Positions 43,513-53,611 are shown, counted from the first letter of the stretch. The stretch: 64,000 nucleotides of DNA from Mycoplana rhizolycopersici (GCF_013378445.1 NZ_JABXYK010000007.1:1-64000); one strand, 5' to 3'. Program-made: numbers and translations. The notes: generated from the sequence alone by a model not told the origin.

Positions 43513-44370
43513 ATGCCTTGCAACTGCGAGGATATAAGAGACTTCCTGCGCAATGCACCCGATTGCATGCTCGTCGAGGTCGCGGCAGCGGACGGCTCTA
43601 CGCCGCGCGAGGCTGGCGCCTGGATGCTGGTGTCGCGCGGCGGCTTGTTTTCGACCATCGGCGGCGGCCAGCTCGAATATCTGGCGATCGACCATGCCAG
43701 ACGCGCCTTGCGCAATGGAACGGTAGCCGAGGCGCTGACGGTTCCGCTCGGGCCCGAGATCGGCCAGTGCTGCGGCGGCCGTGTTTCGCTGGCCTTTACC
43801 GGCGTGACCGCCGACCTCTCCCGCTGGCTGGTGGAGCGGGCGGAGGCGGAGCTCGAGGCGAGGCCCACCGTCCATGTGTTCGGCGCCGGCCATGTGGGCG
43901 ACGCGCTCGCCCTTGCCCTTTCGCTTGCGCCGGTGCGTACCATCCTCGTCGACAGCCGTTCAGATGAACTTGCGGCAGCGCGCGCCCGCGGCATCGAGAC
44001 CGAACTGACCGCGATGCCGGAGAAGCTTGTTCGCGATGCCGCGGCCGGCTCGGCTTTCGTCGTCCTGACGCACGACCACGCGCTCGATTTTCTCATTGCA
44101 GCCGAAGCCCTGAAGCGCACGGATGCCGCCTATGTCGGCATGATCGGCTCGAAGACGAAGCGTGCGACGTTCAGGAACTGGCTGGCGCGCGAGGGGGGAG
44201 ATGCGTCTCAGCTTCGCCGTCTGGTCTGCCCGATCGGCGGGGGCGCGCTGAGGGACAAGCGCCCCGCCGTGATCGCGACCCTGGCAGCTGCGGAAATTCT
44301 CACCGCGGTGCTCGCCTATCGCACGGCCGTCACCTCCAGGCTCACATCCGGCGCTTCTGTGGCGACCTGA
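43513..44370 (+). CDS. xdhC: Xanthine dehydrogenase accessory protein XdhC
   Basis: 285 residues. The N-terminal domain has GSTPREAGAWMLVSRGG and TIGGGQLEY, then GQCCGGRV with a Cys pair at 86-87 corresponding to the molybdenum-cofactor-binding cysteine of characterised XdhC. A Rossmann fold starts at residue 120 (VHVFGAGHVGDALALAL) and the C-terminal region has YVGMIGSKTKRATF and CPIGGGALRDKRPAVIATLAAAEIL. XdhC sulfurates the molybdenum cofactor and inserts it into xanthine dehydrogenase. xdhA and xdhB would be expected upstream in many rhizobia but are absent here. Confidence 0.93.
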   Translation: MPCNCEDIRDFLRNAPDCMLVEVAAADGSTPREAGAWMLVSRGGLFSTIGGGQLEYLAIDHARRALRNGTVAEALTVPLGPEIGQCCGGRVSLAFTGVTADLSRWLVERAEAELEARPTVHVFGAGHVGDALALALSLAPVRTILVDSRSDELAAARARGIETELTAMPEKLVRDAAAGSAFVVLTHDHALDFLIAAEALKRTDAAYVGMIGSKTKRATFRNWLAREGGDASQLRRLVCPIGGGALRDKRPAVIATLAAAEILTAVLAYRTAVTSRLTSGASVAT

Positions 44371-44503
44371 CCGGGCGCGTTCCCGCCCTTCCTTTGAATA
44401 CCGTCTGCTGCGGGCCGCCCTGCAAGTTCTGCGGTTTATCTGCCTGTTCATGTGAACTATAGACGGAGGTAGGAACAGCAGTACTGATTCGGGGAGCGTT
44501 GCT

Positions 44504-45442
44504 TTGCCAACGGTCTGCGTCGCAAGACAATCCATACCGGCTCATTGCCTTGTCGGGCTCGCGATCGTGGTCGCGCTTGCCGGTTGCGCGGCGCGCGATG
44601 GCGTGCGTATTCCGGCCGGAAACCGGGTCGTCGCCGAGAGCGATGCCTTGATCCTGCCTGCCGCTGGCGGCCCTGCCGTCCTCGATGTGGTCGAGCGCAC
44701 CTATACCAATGCGGTGGAGCAGAAGGTGTCGCTGTTCACGTCTTCCGCCGTTCCCGGACAGAACTACCTCAACATCCAGATGTTCGGCCCGATGCAGGCC
44801 GAGCACGACGGGGAGACGAGGCTCGGATTCCGTCCCGTGCATGTGGCGCAGCTAGCCCGCGAGATGCGCCAGCAGGTTCCCGGCGTGCCGCTGCGAACGT
44901 CCGGCCTCTATCTGCAGAACAACTACGGCCCGTTCGGATACGCCTTCGGGCGGAGCGCCAGCGGCGACGCCTGCCTCTACGGCTGGCAACAGATTCGCGC
45001 CCGCGACAACGAGCGAACGATGTTCCAGAACCGCGGCAACATCCAGATCCGTGCCCGCGTCTGCGACAGCGAGGCGGACGAGCGGCAGCTTCTCGCCCTC
45101 ATGTACGGATACACCATCAGCGGCACTTTCGTGCCCGGCGGCTGGAACCCCTACGGCGCGCCGCGCCCCGTCGACCCGACCCTTGGCGAGGACTCGAGCC
45201 CCATCCTGCCGAGGGAAGAGGAGCTGTCGACCCGTCCGGTACCGGTCGCAGCACCGAGGGTTCGGCGCGTGGCAGTGGAGAATGCGGCGCCGGCCGCGAC
45301 GGCGGCGGACGTTTCAGGGGCGCACCGACAGCCTGCGGTGCTTGTTCCTTCTCCCGTGGCCGTGGAGGGGGCGGCCACCCAGAAGGGCACACCCGTCGTG
45401 CCGGCACCCGGTTGTGTCGAAGGCGGCTCCGCCTGCAATTGA
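44504..45442 (+). CDS. bcsN: Cellulose biosynthesis lipoprotein BcsN
   Basis: 312 residues from a TTG start at 44504 with GGGGAG seven bases upstream. The lipobox LAGC gives a lipidated cysteine near residue 28. The body matches BcsN of alphaproteobacterial cellulose operons (VVERTYTNAVEQKVSLFTSSAVPGQNYLNIQMFGP; LLALMYGYTISGTFVPGGWNPYG). The Pro/Ala-rich C-terminal part is probably disordered. It directly precedes bcsA (88-base gap). Its precise role is unknown; the family is restricted to the rhizobial type of cellulose operon. Confidence 0.87.
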   Translation: MPTVCVARQSIPAHCLVGLAIVVALAGCAARDGVRIPAGNRVVAESDALILPAAGGPAVLDVVERTYTNAVEQKVSLFTSSAVPGQNYLNIQMFGPMQAEHDGETRLGFRPVHVAQLAREMRQQVPGVPLRTSGLYLQNNYGPFGYAFGRSASGDACLYGWQQIRARDNERTMFQNRGNIQIRARVCDSEADERQLLALMYGYTISGTFVPGGWNPYGAPRPVDPTLGEDSSPILPREEELSTRPVPVAAPRVRRVAVENAAPAATAADVSGAHRQPAVLVPSPVAVEGAATQKGTPVVPAPGCVEGGSACN

Positions 45443-45447
45443 GCCCG

Positions 45448-45468
45448 GCCCGCAATATCCACGCGGGC
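45448..45468 (+). other. Stem-loop between bcsN and bcsA
   Basis: The arms GCCCGC and GCGGGC flank a nine-base loop, followed by the T-poor tract TAATTTCTCG. It could attenuate transcription into bcsA or affect transcript processing. The stem is short, so this is tentative. Confidence 0.3.
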
Positions 45469-45530
45469 TAATTTCTCGTTAACGCGACGCGGCTAGTTTT
45501 ACCAAGCCGCCCGCATACGAAGGAATGGGA

Positions 45531-47708
45531 ATGAACAGGTTTGGTACGGTCGCAATCTGGGCCATCGTCGCGTTCTGCGTCATCAGCCTGATCACGCTCC
45601 CCATCAACATGCAGACGCAGCTCATCGCCAGCATCACGATCGTGGCGTTGATGGCGGTGATCAAGATCATGAAAGGTGACGGCATCTGGCGGCTGATCGC
45701 GCTGGCCTTCGGCACGGCGATCGTCCTGCGCTATGTCTACTGGCGCACGACGAGCACGCTGCCGCCGGTCAACCAGATCGAGAACTTCATTCCGGGCATC
45801 CTGCTGTATCTGGCCGAGATGTACAGCGTCGGCATGCTGGCGCTCAGCCTTTTCGTCGTTTCCATGCCGCTGCCGCAGCGCACCGAGCGGAAAGGCGAGC
45901 TCAAGTATTTTCCCAAGGTCGACGTCTTCGTTCCGACCTACAACGAGGACGAGGCGCTGCTGGCAAACACTCTGGCGGCCGCCAAGGCGCTCGACTATCC
46001 GCCGGATCGCCTGCAGGTCTGGCTGCTCGACGACGGCGGCACCGAGCAGAAGCGCAATTCGGTCAATGTGCTGGAGGCCCAGGCGGCGATCGCCCGGCAC
46101 AATTCGCTGCGCCAGCTCTGCGATGATCTCGGCGTGCGCTATCTCACGCGCGCGAAGAACGCGCATGCCAAGGCGGGCAACCTGAACAACGGCCTCGACC
46201 ATTCCGACGGCGAACTGATCGCAGTGTTCGACGCCGACCATGCGCCCGCGCGCGACTTCCTGCTCGAGACCGTCGGCTATTTCGAAGACGATCCCAAGCT
46301 TTTCCTGGTCCAGACGCCGCACTTCTTCCTCAATCCGGACCCGCTGGAACGCAATCTTCAGACGTTCGAGAAAATGCCGAGCGAGAACGAGATGTTCTAC
46401 GGCATCATCCAGCGCGGGCTCGACAAGTGGAACGCCGCTTTCTTCTGCGGTTCGGCCGCCGTCCTCAGTCGCAAGGCGCTGAAGGAAACGGATGGCTTCA
46501 GCGGCGTCTCCATCACCGAGGATTGCGAGACCGCGATCGCGCTGCACTCGCTCGGCTGGAACAGCGTCTATGTCGACAAGCCGCTGATTGCCGGCCTGCA
46601 ACCGGCGACGTTTGCAAGCTTCATCGGCCAGCGCAGCCGTTGGGCGCAGGGGATGATCCAGATCCTGCGGTTCCGTTTTCCGCTCCTGAAGCGCGGGCTG
46701 AGCTTCCCGCAGCGCCTGTGCTACATGTCGTCGACGATGTTCTGGTTCTTCCCGTTCCCGCGGACGATGTTCCTGATCGCGCCCCTGTTCTATCTCTTTT
46801 TCGACCTGCAGATCTTCACCGCATCCGGCGGCGAGTTCCTCGGCTACACGCTCGCCTACATGCTCGTGAACATGATGATGCAGAACTACCTCTACGGTTC
46901 GTTCCGCTGGCCGTGGATTTCCGAACTCTACGAATATGTGCAGAGCGTGCACCTGCTGCCGGCAGTCGTTTCTGCGATCATCAATCCGCGCAAGCCGACC
47001 TTCAAGGTGACGGCAAAGGACGAGTCGGTGCTCGTCAGCCGCTTGTCGGAGATCAGCCGGCCGTTCTTCGTCATCTTCGCCGTGCTTTTCGTGGCGCTTC
47101 TCGTCAGCATCTACCGCTTCTACGCCGAACCCTACAAGGCGGACGTGACGGCGGTGGTCGGCGGCTGGAACCTTCTGAACCTCATCATCGCCGGCTGCGC
47201 GCTGGGCGTCGTCTCCGAGCGCGGCGAGCGCTCGGCAAGCCGCCGCGTCCGGCTGAGCCGCCGTTGCGAATTCGTCCTCGATGGCCGCAGCTACCCCGCG
47301 ACGATCGAGAATGTTTCGGCAAACGGCGCCCGCGTGCAGGTGTTCGGCCTCGACCGGCAGATCATCGGCGAGGACATGGATGCGGCGATCCGCTTCAAGC
47401 CCTATAGCGGCGAGGAGCCGGAGGAACTGCCGGTGCTGGTGCGCAATTTCGAAGGGCAGGGGGAACTGACCGCCGTGGGTTGCCGCTTCACCCCGTGCGT
47501 TGCCCGCCATCACAGCCTCGTCGCCGACCTGATCTTCGCCAATTCGAACCAGTGGAGCGACTTCCAGATGGCTCGCCGTGGCAATCCCGGCATCTTCTTC
47601 GGGACGCTCTGGTTCCTGCGGCTGGCGCTGTTTCAGACGAGCCGTGGCCTCGTCTATCTCGCGCGCAGCATGAAGCCCAAGGCGGGCGCCGCCAAGAGGG
47701 CTGCATGA
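45531..47708 (+). CDS. bcsA: Cellulose synthase catalytic subunit with PilZ domain (BcsA)
   Basis: 725 residues from the ATG at 45531, which has AGGA six bases upstream; an ATG six bases earlier is an alternative. Family-2 glycosyltransferase motifs are intact: LLDDG near 165-169, DADHAP near 234-239, SITEDCET near 327-334 and QRSRWAQG near 367-374. Eight membrane helices flank this core. The C-terminal PilZ domain has RRVRLSRRCEF near 571 and NVSANGARV near 594, the two elements that bind cyclic di-GMP. It polymerises UDP-glucose and extrudes the chain with BcsB. It overlaps bcsB by four bases. Confidence 0.96.
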   Translation: MNRFGTVAIWAIVAFCVISLITLPINMQTQLIASITIVALMAVIKIMKGDGIWRLIALAFGTAIVLRYVYWRTTSTLPPVNQIENFIPGILLYLAEMYSVGMLALSLFVVSMPLPQRTERKGELKYFPKVDVFVPTYNEDEALLANTLAAAKALDYPPDRLQVWLLDDGGTEQKRNSVNVLEAQAAIARHNSLRQLCDDLGVRYLTRAKNAHAKAGNLNNGLDHSDGELIAVFDADHAPARDFLLETVGYFEDDPKLFLVQTPHFFLNPDPLERNLQTFEKMPSENEMFYGIIQRGLDKWNAAFFCGSAAVLSRKALKETDGFSGVSITEDCETAIALHSLGWNSVYVDKPLIAGLQPATFASFIGQRSRWAQGMIQILRFRFPLLKRGLSFPQRLCYMSSTMFWFFPFPRTMFLIAPLFYLFFDLQIFTASGGEFLGYTLAYMLVNMMMQNYLYGSFRWPWISELYEYVQSVHLLPAVVSAIINPRKPTFKVTAKDESVLVSRLSEISRPFFVIFAVLFVALLVSIYRFYAEPYKADVTAVVGGWNLLNLIIAGCALGVVSERGERSASRRVRLSRRCEFVLDGRSYPATIENVSANGARVQVFGLDRQIIGEDMDAAIRFKPYSGEEPEELPVLVRNFEGQGELTAVGCRFTPCVARHHSLVADLIFANSNQWSDFQMARRGNPGIFFGTLWFLRLALFQTSRGLVYLARSMKPKAGAAKRAA

Positions 47709-50188
47709 TGAGATCGCTGCTTGCTGCAACGCTGATCGCATCCTGCGCTTTCGCAGGCACGCTCCATGCCCAGGTCATGCCCTTCGATATGAGCGGCGAA
47801 CGGCCGGACGAGCCGGCGAAGCAACTCCCCCCGGCCACAAGTCCGGCGCCCGCACGGCCACAGCCGGTCACGCCGGCCGCGCCGCAGACGCCGCAGACGC
47901 CACAGGCGCCGCCGGCCGCCGCGCAGCCACCGCTCACACCGCCGCAACCGGCCGCACCCGCCACGGGCCCGGCCACGCCTGCGCAGCAGCCACCGGATTC
48001 GACACCGGCAGGACAGCCCGCCGCGCAGCCGGCAAGCCCGGCAAGTGCGGCGACTGCCCGCCAGCGCCATTTCGTCGTGCCTTCCGATCGCCTCAGTCTC
48101 GCCGGCGAATTCGCCAGCCGGGAATGGACGATCTATCTGACGCCCGATCAGGCCGAGGCCGCCGCGCGGCTGAATTTCGGCTACCGCAACAGCATCTATG
48201 TCGCCCCCGAAGCCTCCACGCTTTCGGTGCAGGTCAACGACACGGCCATCGGGGAGACGACGATCCGGTCGGCTTCCGGCGTGACCGAGAACAGCATCGA
48301 GCTTCCCTACGGCCTGATGCGCCCGGGCTCCAACAAGATCAGCTTCAGCGCCTCCCAGCGCCACCGCACGGATTGCACGGTCCAGTCCACCTACGAGCTT
48401 TGGACCGACATCGTTCCCGAGCAGACCTATCTGGATTTCGATACGGCGAAGATGACAATGCCGCCGACGCTCGACGACATCCGCGCCGTTGGCGTCAACG
48501 GGCACGGGCAGACGCGCTTCAATATTGTCGTGCCGAAGCTGGATCAGTCCGCGTCGACCACGCCGCTTTTGCGCCTGTCGCAGGCGCTCGGCATGCTGGC
48601 TGCGATGCCGAACCAGGTCTTCGAGTTCTCGACCACCCTGCCGACGCAGGTGTCGCCGGGCGAGTTGACGGTGGTTGTCGGTACCGCGGCGGAGCTGGAA
48701 GGCGTCCTTCCGAGGTTGCCGGACGGCGCCCTTTCGGGCGGCATCGCAGCCTTCGTCGAAAACCCGGCGACGGCATCGCGGCTCCTGGTGCTGACCGGTC
48801 CAAGCTGGCCGGCGGTCGAGAGCATCGTCGAAAACATACTCGCTCCTGTCGACCGCCCCGAGAACGTCTCGCGTTCCGTGCTGATGACGCAGCGCTGGAC
48901 GGGGATGAACACGCCGCTCCTGACCGGCAGCACCCGCATGCCGTTTTCGGCGCTGGGCCTGAAGTCGACGGAGTTCAACGGCCGGCGCTTCCGCACCGGC
49001 TTCAACGTCGGCATCCCCTCGGACTTCTTCGGCAATGCCTATGGCGAGGCGCGGATATTGCTCGACGCCGCCTATTCGAGCGACGTCCTGCCCGGCAGCC
49101 ACATCGATATCTACGTCAACGGCAACATCGCCTCGACGGTGCCGATCACCAGTTCCGGCGGCAGCGTGCTGCGGCACCTGCCGATCCGCTTCACCATGCG
49201 CCACTTCCGCCCCGGGCCGAACCTGATCGAGCTCGAGGCGGTGCTGTTGACGCGCGCCGACCAGGTCTGCTCGCCCGGCTCGACGGCCAGCAAGGAGCCC
49301 CGCTTCGCGCTGTTCGACACCTCCGAATTAAGGCTCGGCGACTTTGCGCGCATTGCGCAGATTCCCAATCTGGCCGCCGTTGCCGGAACCGGATTTCCCT
49401 ATGGCCGCGGCGAAAGCGTCGACCTCTTCATCGACCGCATCGACAATCAGACGCTCTCGGCAACAGCCACGCTCCTGAGCCAGCTGGCTGTCGTGGCGGG
49501 GCGGCCGCTGCGGACCATACCCAAGGCGTCCGCGATCGCGACGGGCGAGGGCGATGCCATTTTCGTCGGCCAGATCTCGCAGATACCGCCGCTCGCGCTC
49601 GCCCAGACCCATCTGTCCGAGGAGGCGCCGAAGGTCTGGGGCACCTCGGCCCAAAGCGTGCCCGGCAATCTCAATCAGGACATGCTGGACGAGTGGCGGC
49701 AGAAGACCAGCGTCATCTCTCCGTTCGCCACCATAAGCGACTGGCTGGGCCGGAACTTCGACATTTCCCTGGGGTCGCTGCGGTTTGCTCCGGGCGACGA
49801 GCAGATGTTCCTGCCGCCCGAGACGGCGAATGTCGTCCTGAGCCAGGGCGTCGCCCCGTCGGGCAATGGCACTTGGCTCGTCCTGACGGCGCCGACTTCC
49901 GAAAAGCTGCAGGGGGGAGCGAGCAGCCTGACGCAGCAGACGATATGGGAACAGCTTGACGGTTCGCTGACGCAGTATGGCGTCGGAGATCCGGCTTTGG
50001 AGACGCGTGCGGCGACCCAGGTGTCCTTCCTGCCGACACAGCCCTTTTCGATCCGGAATTTCCGGCTGATCGCGGCGAACTGGCTTTCGACAAACATCCT
50101 GTCGTTTGCCGTCCTCCTGGTCTGCTTCTCCGTACTGCTGGGCCTGGCGACGTCGGCGCTTCTTAGCCGTTTTGGCAAGAATAGGTGA
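47705..50188 (+). CDS. bcsB: Cellulose synthase periplasmic subunit BcsB
   Basis: 827 residues from the ATG overlapping the bcsA stop (ATGA). A signal peptide (residues 1-22) is followed by a Pro/Ala/Gln-rich linker to about residue 115 that includes a PQTPQTPQ run. The BcsB carbohydrate-binding and flavodoxin-like domains follow (GEFASREWTIYLTPDQAEAAARLNFGYRNSIYVAPEASTLSVQVND; RHRTDCTVQSTYELWTDI). A C-terminal membrane anchor (NILSFAVLLVCFSVLLGLATSALL) docks onto BcsA. The long Pro-rich linker is unusual in its length but occurs in rhizobial homologues. Confidence 0.94.
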   Translation: MMRSLLAATLIASCAFAGTLHAQVMPFDMSGERPDEPAKQLPPATSPAPARPQPVTPAAPQTPQTPQAPPAAAQPPLTPPQPAAPATGPATPAQQPPDSTPAGQPAAQPASPASAATARQRHFVVPSDRLSLAGEFASREWTIYLTPDQAEAAARLNFGYRNSIYVAPEASTLSVQVNDTAIGETTIRSASGVTENSIELPYGLMRPGSNKISFSASQRHRTDCTVQSTYELWTDIVPEQTYLDFDTAKMTMPPTLDDIRAVGVNGHGQTRFNIVVPKLDQSASTTPLLRLSQALGMLAAMPNQVFEFSTTLPTQVSPGELTVVVGTAAELEGVLPRLPDGALSGGIAAFVENPATASRLLVLTGPSWPAVESIVENILAPVDRPENVSRSVLMTQRWTGMNTPLLTGSTRMPFSALGLKSTEFNGRRFRTGFNVGIPSDFFGNAYGEARILLDAAYSSDVLPGSHIDIYVNGNIASTVPITSSGGSVLRHLPIRFTMRHFRPGPNLIELEAVLLTRADQVCSPGSTASKEPRFALFDTSELRLGDFARIAQIPNLAAVAGTGFPYGRGESVDLFIDRIDNQTLSATATLLSQLAVVAGRPLRTIPKASAIATGEGDAIFVGQISQIPPLALAQTHLSEEAPKVWGTSAQSVPGNLNQDMLDEWRQKTSVISPFATISDWLGRNFDISLGSLRFAPGDEQMFLPPETANVVLSQGVAPSGNGTWLVLTAPTSEKLQGGASSLTQQTIWEQLDGSLTQYGVGDPALETRAATQVSFLPTQPFSIRNFRLIAANWLSTNILSFAVLLVCFSVLLGLATSALLSRFGKNR

Positions 50189-50452
50189 TCGATGCGGCGG
50201 AACTGGCCGAATCATTTACCCTGCGTTTACCATGATCTGGCTTTCTCGACCCTGGGCTGTTTTTGGGTGGAATCACCTGAAGGCCGCCCCCGTAGCAGGA
50301 TTGCACCGGCGGTGCTTGGCGCCGGATAGTTACCGGTCGCTTGCACGCCGCTTGGCCTCGTCGCCTCCGGCGCGGTTCTTGCGACGGATCGCCTTAAACG
50401 GAATGACGTGCGTGATGTGTCATGCATGCCTGTGATGGAGACTGGCATCGCG

Positions 50453-52645
50453 ATGAGATCTGCTATCCTGGCCCTTGCATGCGTCGGCGCGGCGGCCGGC
50501 AGCGTCATAGGCGTGCTCAGGCCCGACGTCGACCTGTTCGGCGACACGATAGACATGCTCAACCAGACATCGTCGGTGGAACAGGGAGCCTCGGGGCCGG
50601 GAGCAGACACCAGGACGGGCAGGGTTGTGGAGGACCCCATCGAACTGGCGCAGGCGTCTGTGGCGACACCGCCGGCCGAAACACCGCCAGCGCCCGTCGA
50701 AGCGCAAAGCCCAACCGCCGGCGGCGAAGCCGTCGTAGTCGATGAAAGTGCCCTTCGCTATTTTGCAAGCAAGGGGGACAAGGCGCGGCTGGAAGCCGAG
50801 ATCGCCCGCCTGCGGGCGCTTTATCCGACCTGGACGCCTCCGCGCGATCCGCTTGCCGTGCCGCAGAACGCCGACCAGGCGCTGGAGCGCATGTGGCAGC
50901 TTTATTCGGAATCGCGCTATGCCGAGGTCCGCGCCGCAATCGCCGACCGGCAGGCACGCGAGCCCGGCTGGACGCCTCCGGCCGATCTGCTCGAGCGCCT
51001 GGCGCTCGCCGAACGGCGCAGCCAGCTGATCGCTGCCTCCGATGCGAAGAAGTTTGCCGAAGTGGTGAGCCTTGCCGCGGACGCGCCGAGCCTGCTGACC
51101 TGCAGCGACGTCGATATCCTCTGGCGCGTGGCCGAAGCGTTCGCCGGCACCGATCGCAGGATCCGCGCACGAGACGCCTATTCCTATATCCTGAAGAACT
51201 GCACGGACCAGCCGGAGCGGGTCGCCACGATCCAGAAGGCCGCGGCGCTGCTCGACTATGCCGACATGCAGGAACTGCTCGGAAACGAGAAGACGCTGGC
51301 CGACGGCACGCGCGAGTTTGAGAGCATTCGCGACGATCTCGCCCGCCGCTTCGTGGCGGAAGGCGATGACGACGAAAAGCTGGTGGTGGGACTGCCCTAT
51401 ATCCAGCGGGTCGAGCGTCTCGTCGAGCGCGAGGGGCTCGCATCGGACGCGCTCCTGGTCGGGTGGTACGCGCTTCGGCGCGACGACATGCCGACCGCTG
51501 AACGCTGGTTCCGCAAGGCGCGCGACATCGAGGACACCGCATCGGCCTCGCAAGGGCTTGCTCTGGTGCTGATCGATCGCAAGGCACCCCTCGAGGCGGA
51601 AGCGGTCATGTACCGCTGGTACGACACTTCCGACGAGACCAAGGCCACTTACCTTGCCGCGGTCGCCAATACGCTGGCGGTCGAGCCGGTCGTCGTCATC
51701 GCCTCCGATATCCTGCAGCGAATGGCAGCGGTGACATTGAAGGAGCGCGATCCGGCGAGCGGCCAGCAGTTCGGTTGGTACGCGCTGGCCTTCGAGCAGC
51801 CGAAGACCGCGGAGCAATGGTTCCTTTCCGTGCTGAACTGGAAGCCCGACGACGAGCCGTCCGCCTACGGCCTTGCCGTCTCCCGGCTGCGAATGAAGGA
51901 CATGACGGGGCTTCAGGCCGTGCAGGCGCTGTGGAAGGGGCGTTCCGAGCGCATCGCGCGTGTCGGCGAGCCGGAGAAGAAGCCGACCGTGCCTGGTCTG
52001 GTCGAGCAGACGGTCCCTCACGTTACAGGGACCGGCGTGGTTTCGACGGCCGCTGCCGAAGAACCGCGTGTGGTCGCCTACGAGCGCCCGATGGCGAGAA
52101 ACGAAAAGACCGCGCGCGCCCGCACCGTTGCCGGCTGCAGGGCCACCCTCGACCCGCAGACCCTGGCGCCGGCTGCGGCATTGTCGCGGGGGTGGTGCCT
52201 GATGGAACTGAACCGGCCGCTGGAGGCGGCAGCGTCCTTCGGCGTCGGCTTGCGCGCCACTGCCGAGAACGTCCGGCGCGATGCGGCCTACGGGCAGAGC
52301 CTCGCCTATATCCGCGCCGGCCTGCTCAAGGAGGCCGCCGTCGCTGCGACCAAGGCAAAGCAGCCGCGCGAGCGGGCCGTGGAGCTCCAGTCGGCGATCC
52401 TTTCGGATCGAGCCGTGGCGGCGTTCGATTCCGGCAGATACCGCGAGACCCTTCTGTTCCTGGACCAGCTCGCGCAGCTCCGCACGGAACGCCAGGACCT
52501 GATGGTGTTGCGCGGCTATGCCTACAAGAGCCTGAACCGCACGGCCGACGCGCGTGCGATCTTCGAAGCACTGGCAGCCACCGGTCAGCGGGACGCGGTT
52601 CGCGCGCTGGGCGACATGCGTGACCAGGGAACGAGGGCGCACTGA
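50453..52645 (+). CDS. TPR protein of the cellulose operon (BcsC/BcsK-like position)
   Basis: About 730 residues from the ATG at 50453 (GGAG 12 bases upstream; ATGs at 50426 and 50435 are alternatives). An N-terminal hydrophobic segment (AILALACVGAAAGSVIGVL) acts as signal or anchor. A Pro-rich stretch follows, then many helical hairpins of TPR/Sel1-like type. No C-terminal beta-barrel is seen, unlike enterobacterial BcsC, so a separate porin would be needed. In rhizobial cellulose operons a TPR gene follows bcsZ. Here it follows bcsB by 264 bases with no bcsZ. It probably links synthesis to export through the periplasm. Confidence 0.8.
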   Translation: MRSAILALACVGAAAGSVIGVLRPDVDLFGDTIDMLNQTSSVEQGASGPGADTRTGRVVEDPIELAQASVATPPAETPPAPVEAQSPTAGGEAVVVDESALRYFASKGDKARLEAEIARLRALYPTWTPPRDPLAVPQNADQALERMWQLYSESRYAEVRAAIADRQAREPGWTPPADLLERLALAERRSQLIAASDAKKFAEVVSLAADAPSLLTCSDVDILWRVAEAFAGTDRRIRARDAYSYILKNCTDQPERVATIQKAAALLDYADMQELLGNEKTLADGTREFESIRDDLARRFVAEGDDDEKLVVGLPYIQRVERLVEREGLASDALLVGWYALRRDDMPTAERWFRKARDIEDTASASQGLALVLIDRKAPLEAEAVMYRWYDTSDETKATYLAAVANTLAVEPVVVIASDILQRMAAVTLKERDPASGQQFGWYALAFEQPKTAEQWFLSVLNWKPDDEPSAYGLAVSRLRMKDMTGLQAVQALWKGRSERIARVGEPEKKPTVPGLVEQTVPHVTGTGVVSTAAAEEPRVVAYERPMARNEKTARARTVAGCRATLDPQTLAPAAALSRGWCLMELNRPLEAAASFGVGLRATAENVRRDAAYGQSLAYIRAGLLKEAAVAATKAKQPRERAVELQSAILSDRAVAAFDSGRYRETLLFLDQLAQLRTERQDLMVLRGYAYKSLNRTADARAIFEALAATGQRDAVRALGDMRDQGTRAH

Positions 52646-53023
52646 CAAGGCCCTGGTGCCACGATCATTTTGTCCCGTCCGAATTGACGGAACGGTGCCG
52701 GCGCCGGCGACGGATGGTTGTTGGCGGCGCGTATTTCCGTGGATGAATGCCGAAATGTGGCCGGCCGGCTGCAGCAGGACCATAGGAATGCCGGATTTCG
52801 GCTATGATGGTCGCGCGGGTCGGAGCGTATGTCGAAAGCCGGGAAACGGTTTGCGCATCCACACCGAGACGAAAAGGCGGTGCGATGGCCGGATCGACGA
52901 TCCGGCACCGTTCCGGGTGGCCGGGCAAGGAACTGGGCACGACGCGTAGTCCGGGGTTGAGGCGAGCGACGCCAGCCTTTAGGAGAAGCGTCAGGGCTGA
53001 ACTTGCCGAAGACGGGTGAAACT
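52646..53023. other. Intergenic region, no recognised feature
   Basis: 378 bases between the cellulose TPR gene and the J-domain gene. Short open frames on both strands have no ribosome site or protein-like sequence. No strong hairpin or repeat was noticed. Confidence 0.5.
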
Positions 53024-53611
53024 GTGATCGATCCCTATGACATTATCGGTGTCGCGCGCGATGCCAACACGGCCTCCATCAAGGCCGCCTATCGCCGCCG
53101 CGCCAAGACGGCCCATCCCGATTCCGGGGGCGACGTCGATACCTTCGCACGGCTCAAGGCAGCCTACGAGTTGCTGCTCGATCCGGTCCGCCGCAAGGTC
53201 TATGACGATACGGGCTACGACCCGGAGCTGGCCGACACCAAGGACCTCAAGGGTCTGATGGTGCTCGAAAAACTGATCAACGAGGTGATCCTCGACGAGC
53301 GCGAGCCGGGAAGCTTCGACCCGATCGCCGCCATTCGCCGCAAGCTCACCAACGAGATCGTCAACGCCCGTTTCCACATCATGGAAATGGAGCGTCACCG
53401 TGCGCGCATACGCAATCACATGGACCGCGTCGGCAAGCGGCCCTCGACCGACGTCTTCGGCAGCATGCTGCGCTCCCGCAGCGAGGCAATCGCCGAGGCG
53501 ATTGAGAAGGCCGAGGCGCAGATCAAGGATATCGAGCAGGCCTACGGCATGCTTGACGGCTATTCCTACGACGTCGAAGTCGAGATCGAGACGCGCAACG
53601 CGGCCGAGTAG
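53024..53611 (+). CDS. J-domain protein (DnaJ-like co-chaperone)
   Basis: 195 residues from a GTG at 53024 (GGGTG five bases upstream); a TTG at 53003 would add seven residues. Residues 3-65 form a J domain (DPYDIIGVARDANTASIKAAYRRRAKTAHPD) with HPD at 31-33, required to stimulate the Hsp70 ATPase. The Gly/Phe-rich and zinc-finger regions of DnaJ are absent. The remaining 130 residues are helical and charged, with no recognised substrate domain. Its end is 15 bases from the end of the convergent spoVR gene. Confidence 0.88.
   Translation: MIDPYDIIGVARDANTASIKAAYRRRAKTAHPDSGGDVDTFARLKAAYELLLDPVRRKVYDDTGYDPELADTKDLKGLMVLEKLINEVILDEREPGSFDPIAAIRRKLTNEIVNARFHIMEMERHRARIRNHMDRVGKRPSTDVFGSMLRSRSEAIAEAIEKAEAQIKDIEQAYGMLDGYSYDVEVEIETRNAAE

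Noticed and set aside
45468-47741. 757-codon minus-strand frame opposite bcsA
   Set aside because: Antisense shadow of a gene with intact catalytic motifs; composition is not protein-like.
50420-52783. 787-codon minus-strand frame opposite the cellulose TPR gene
   Set aside because: Antisense shadow; the plus-strand frame has a hydrophobic N terminus, TPR pattern and operon context.
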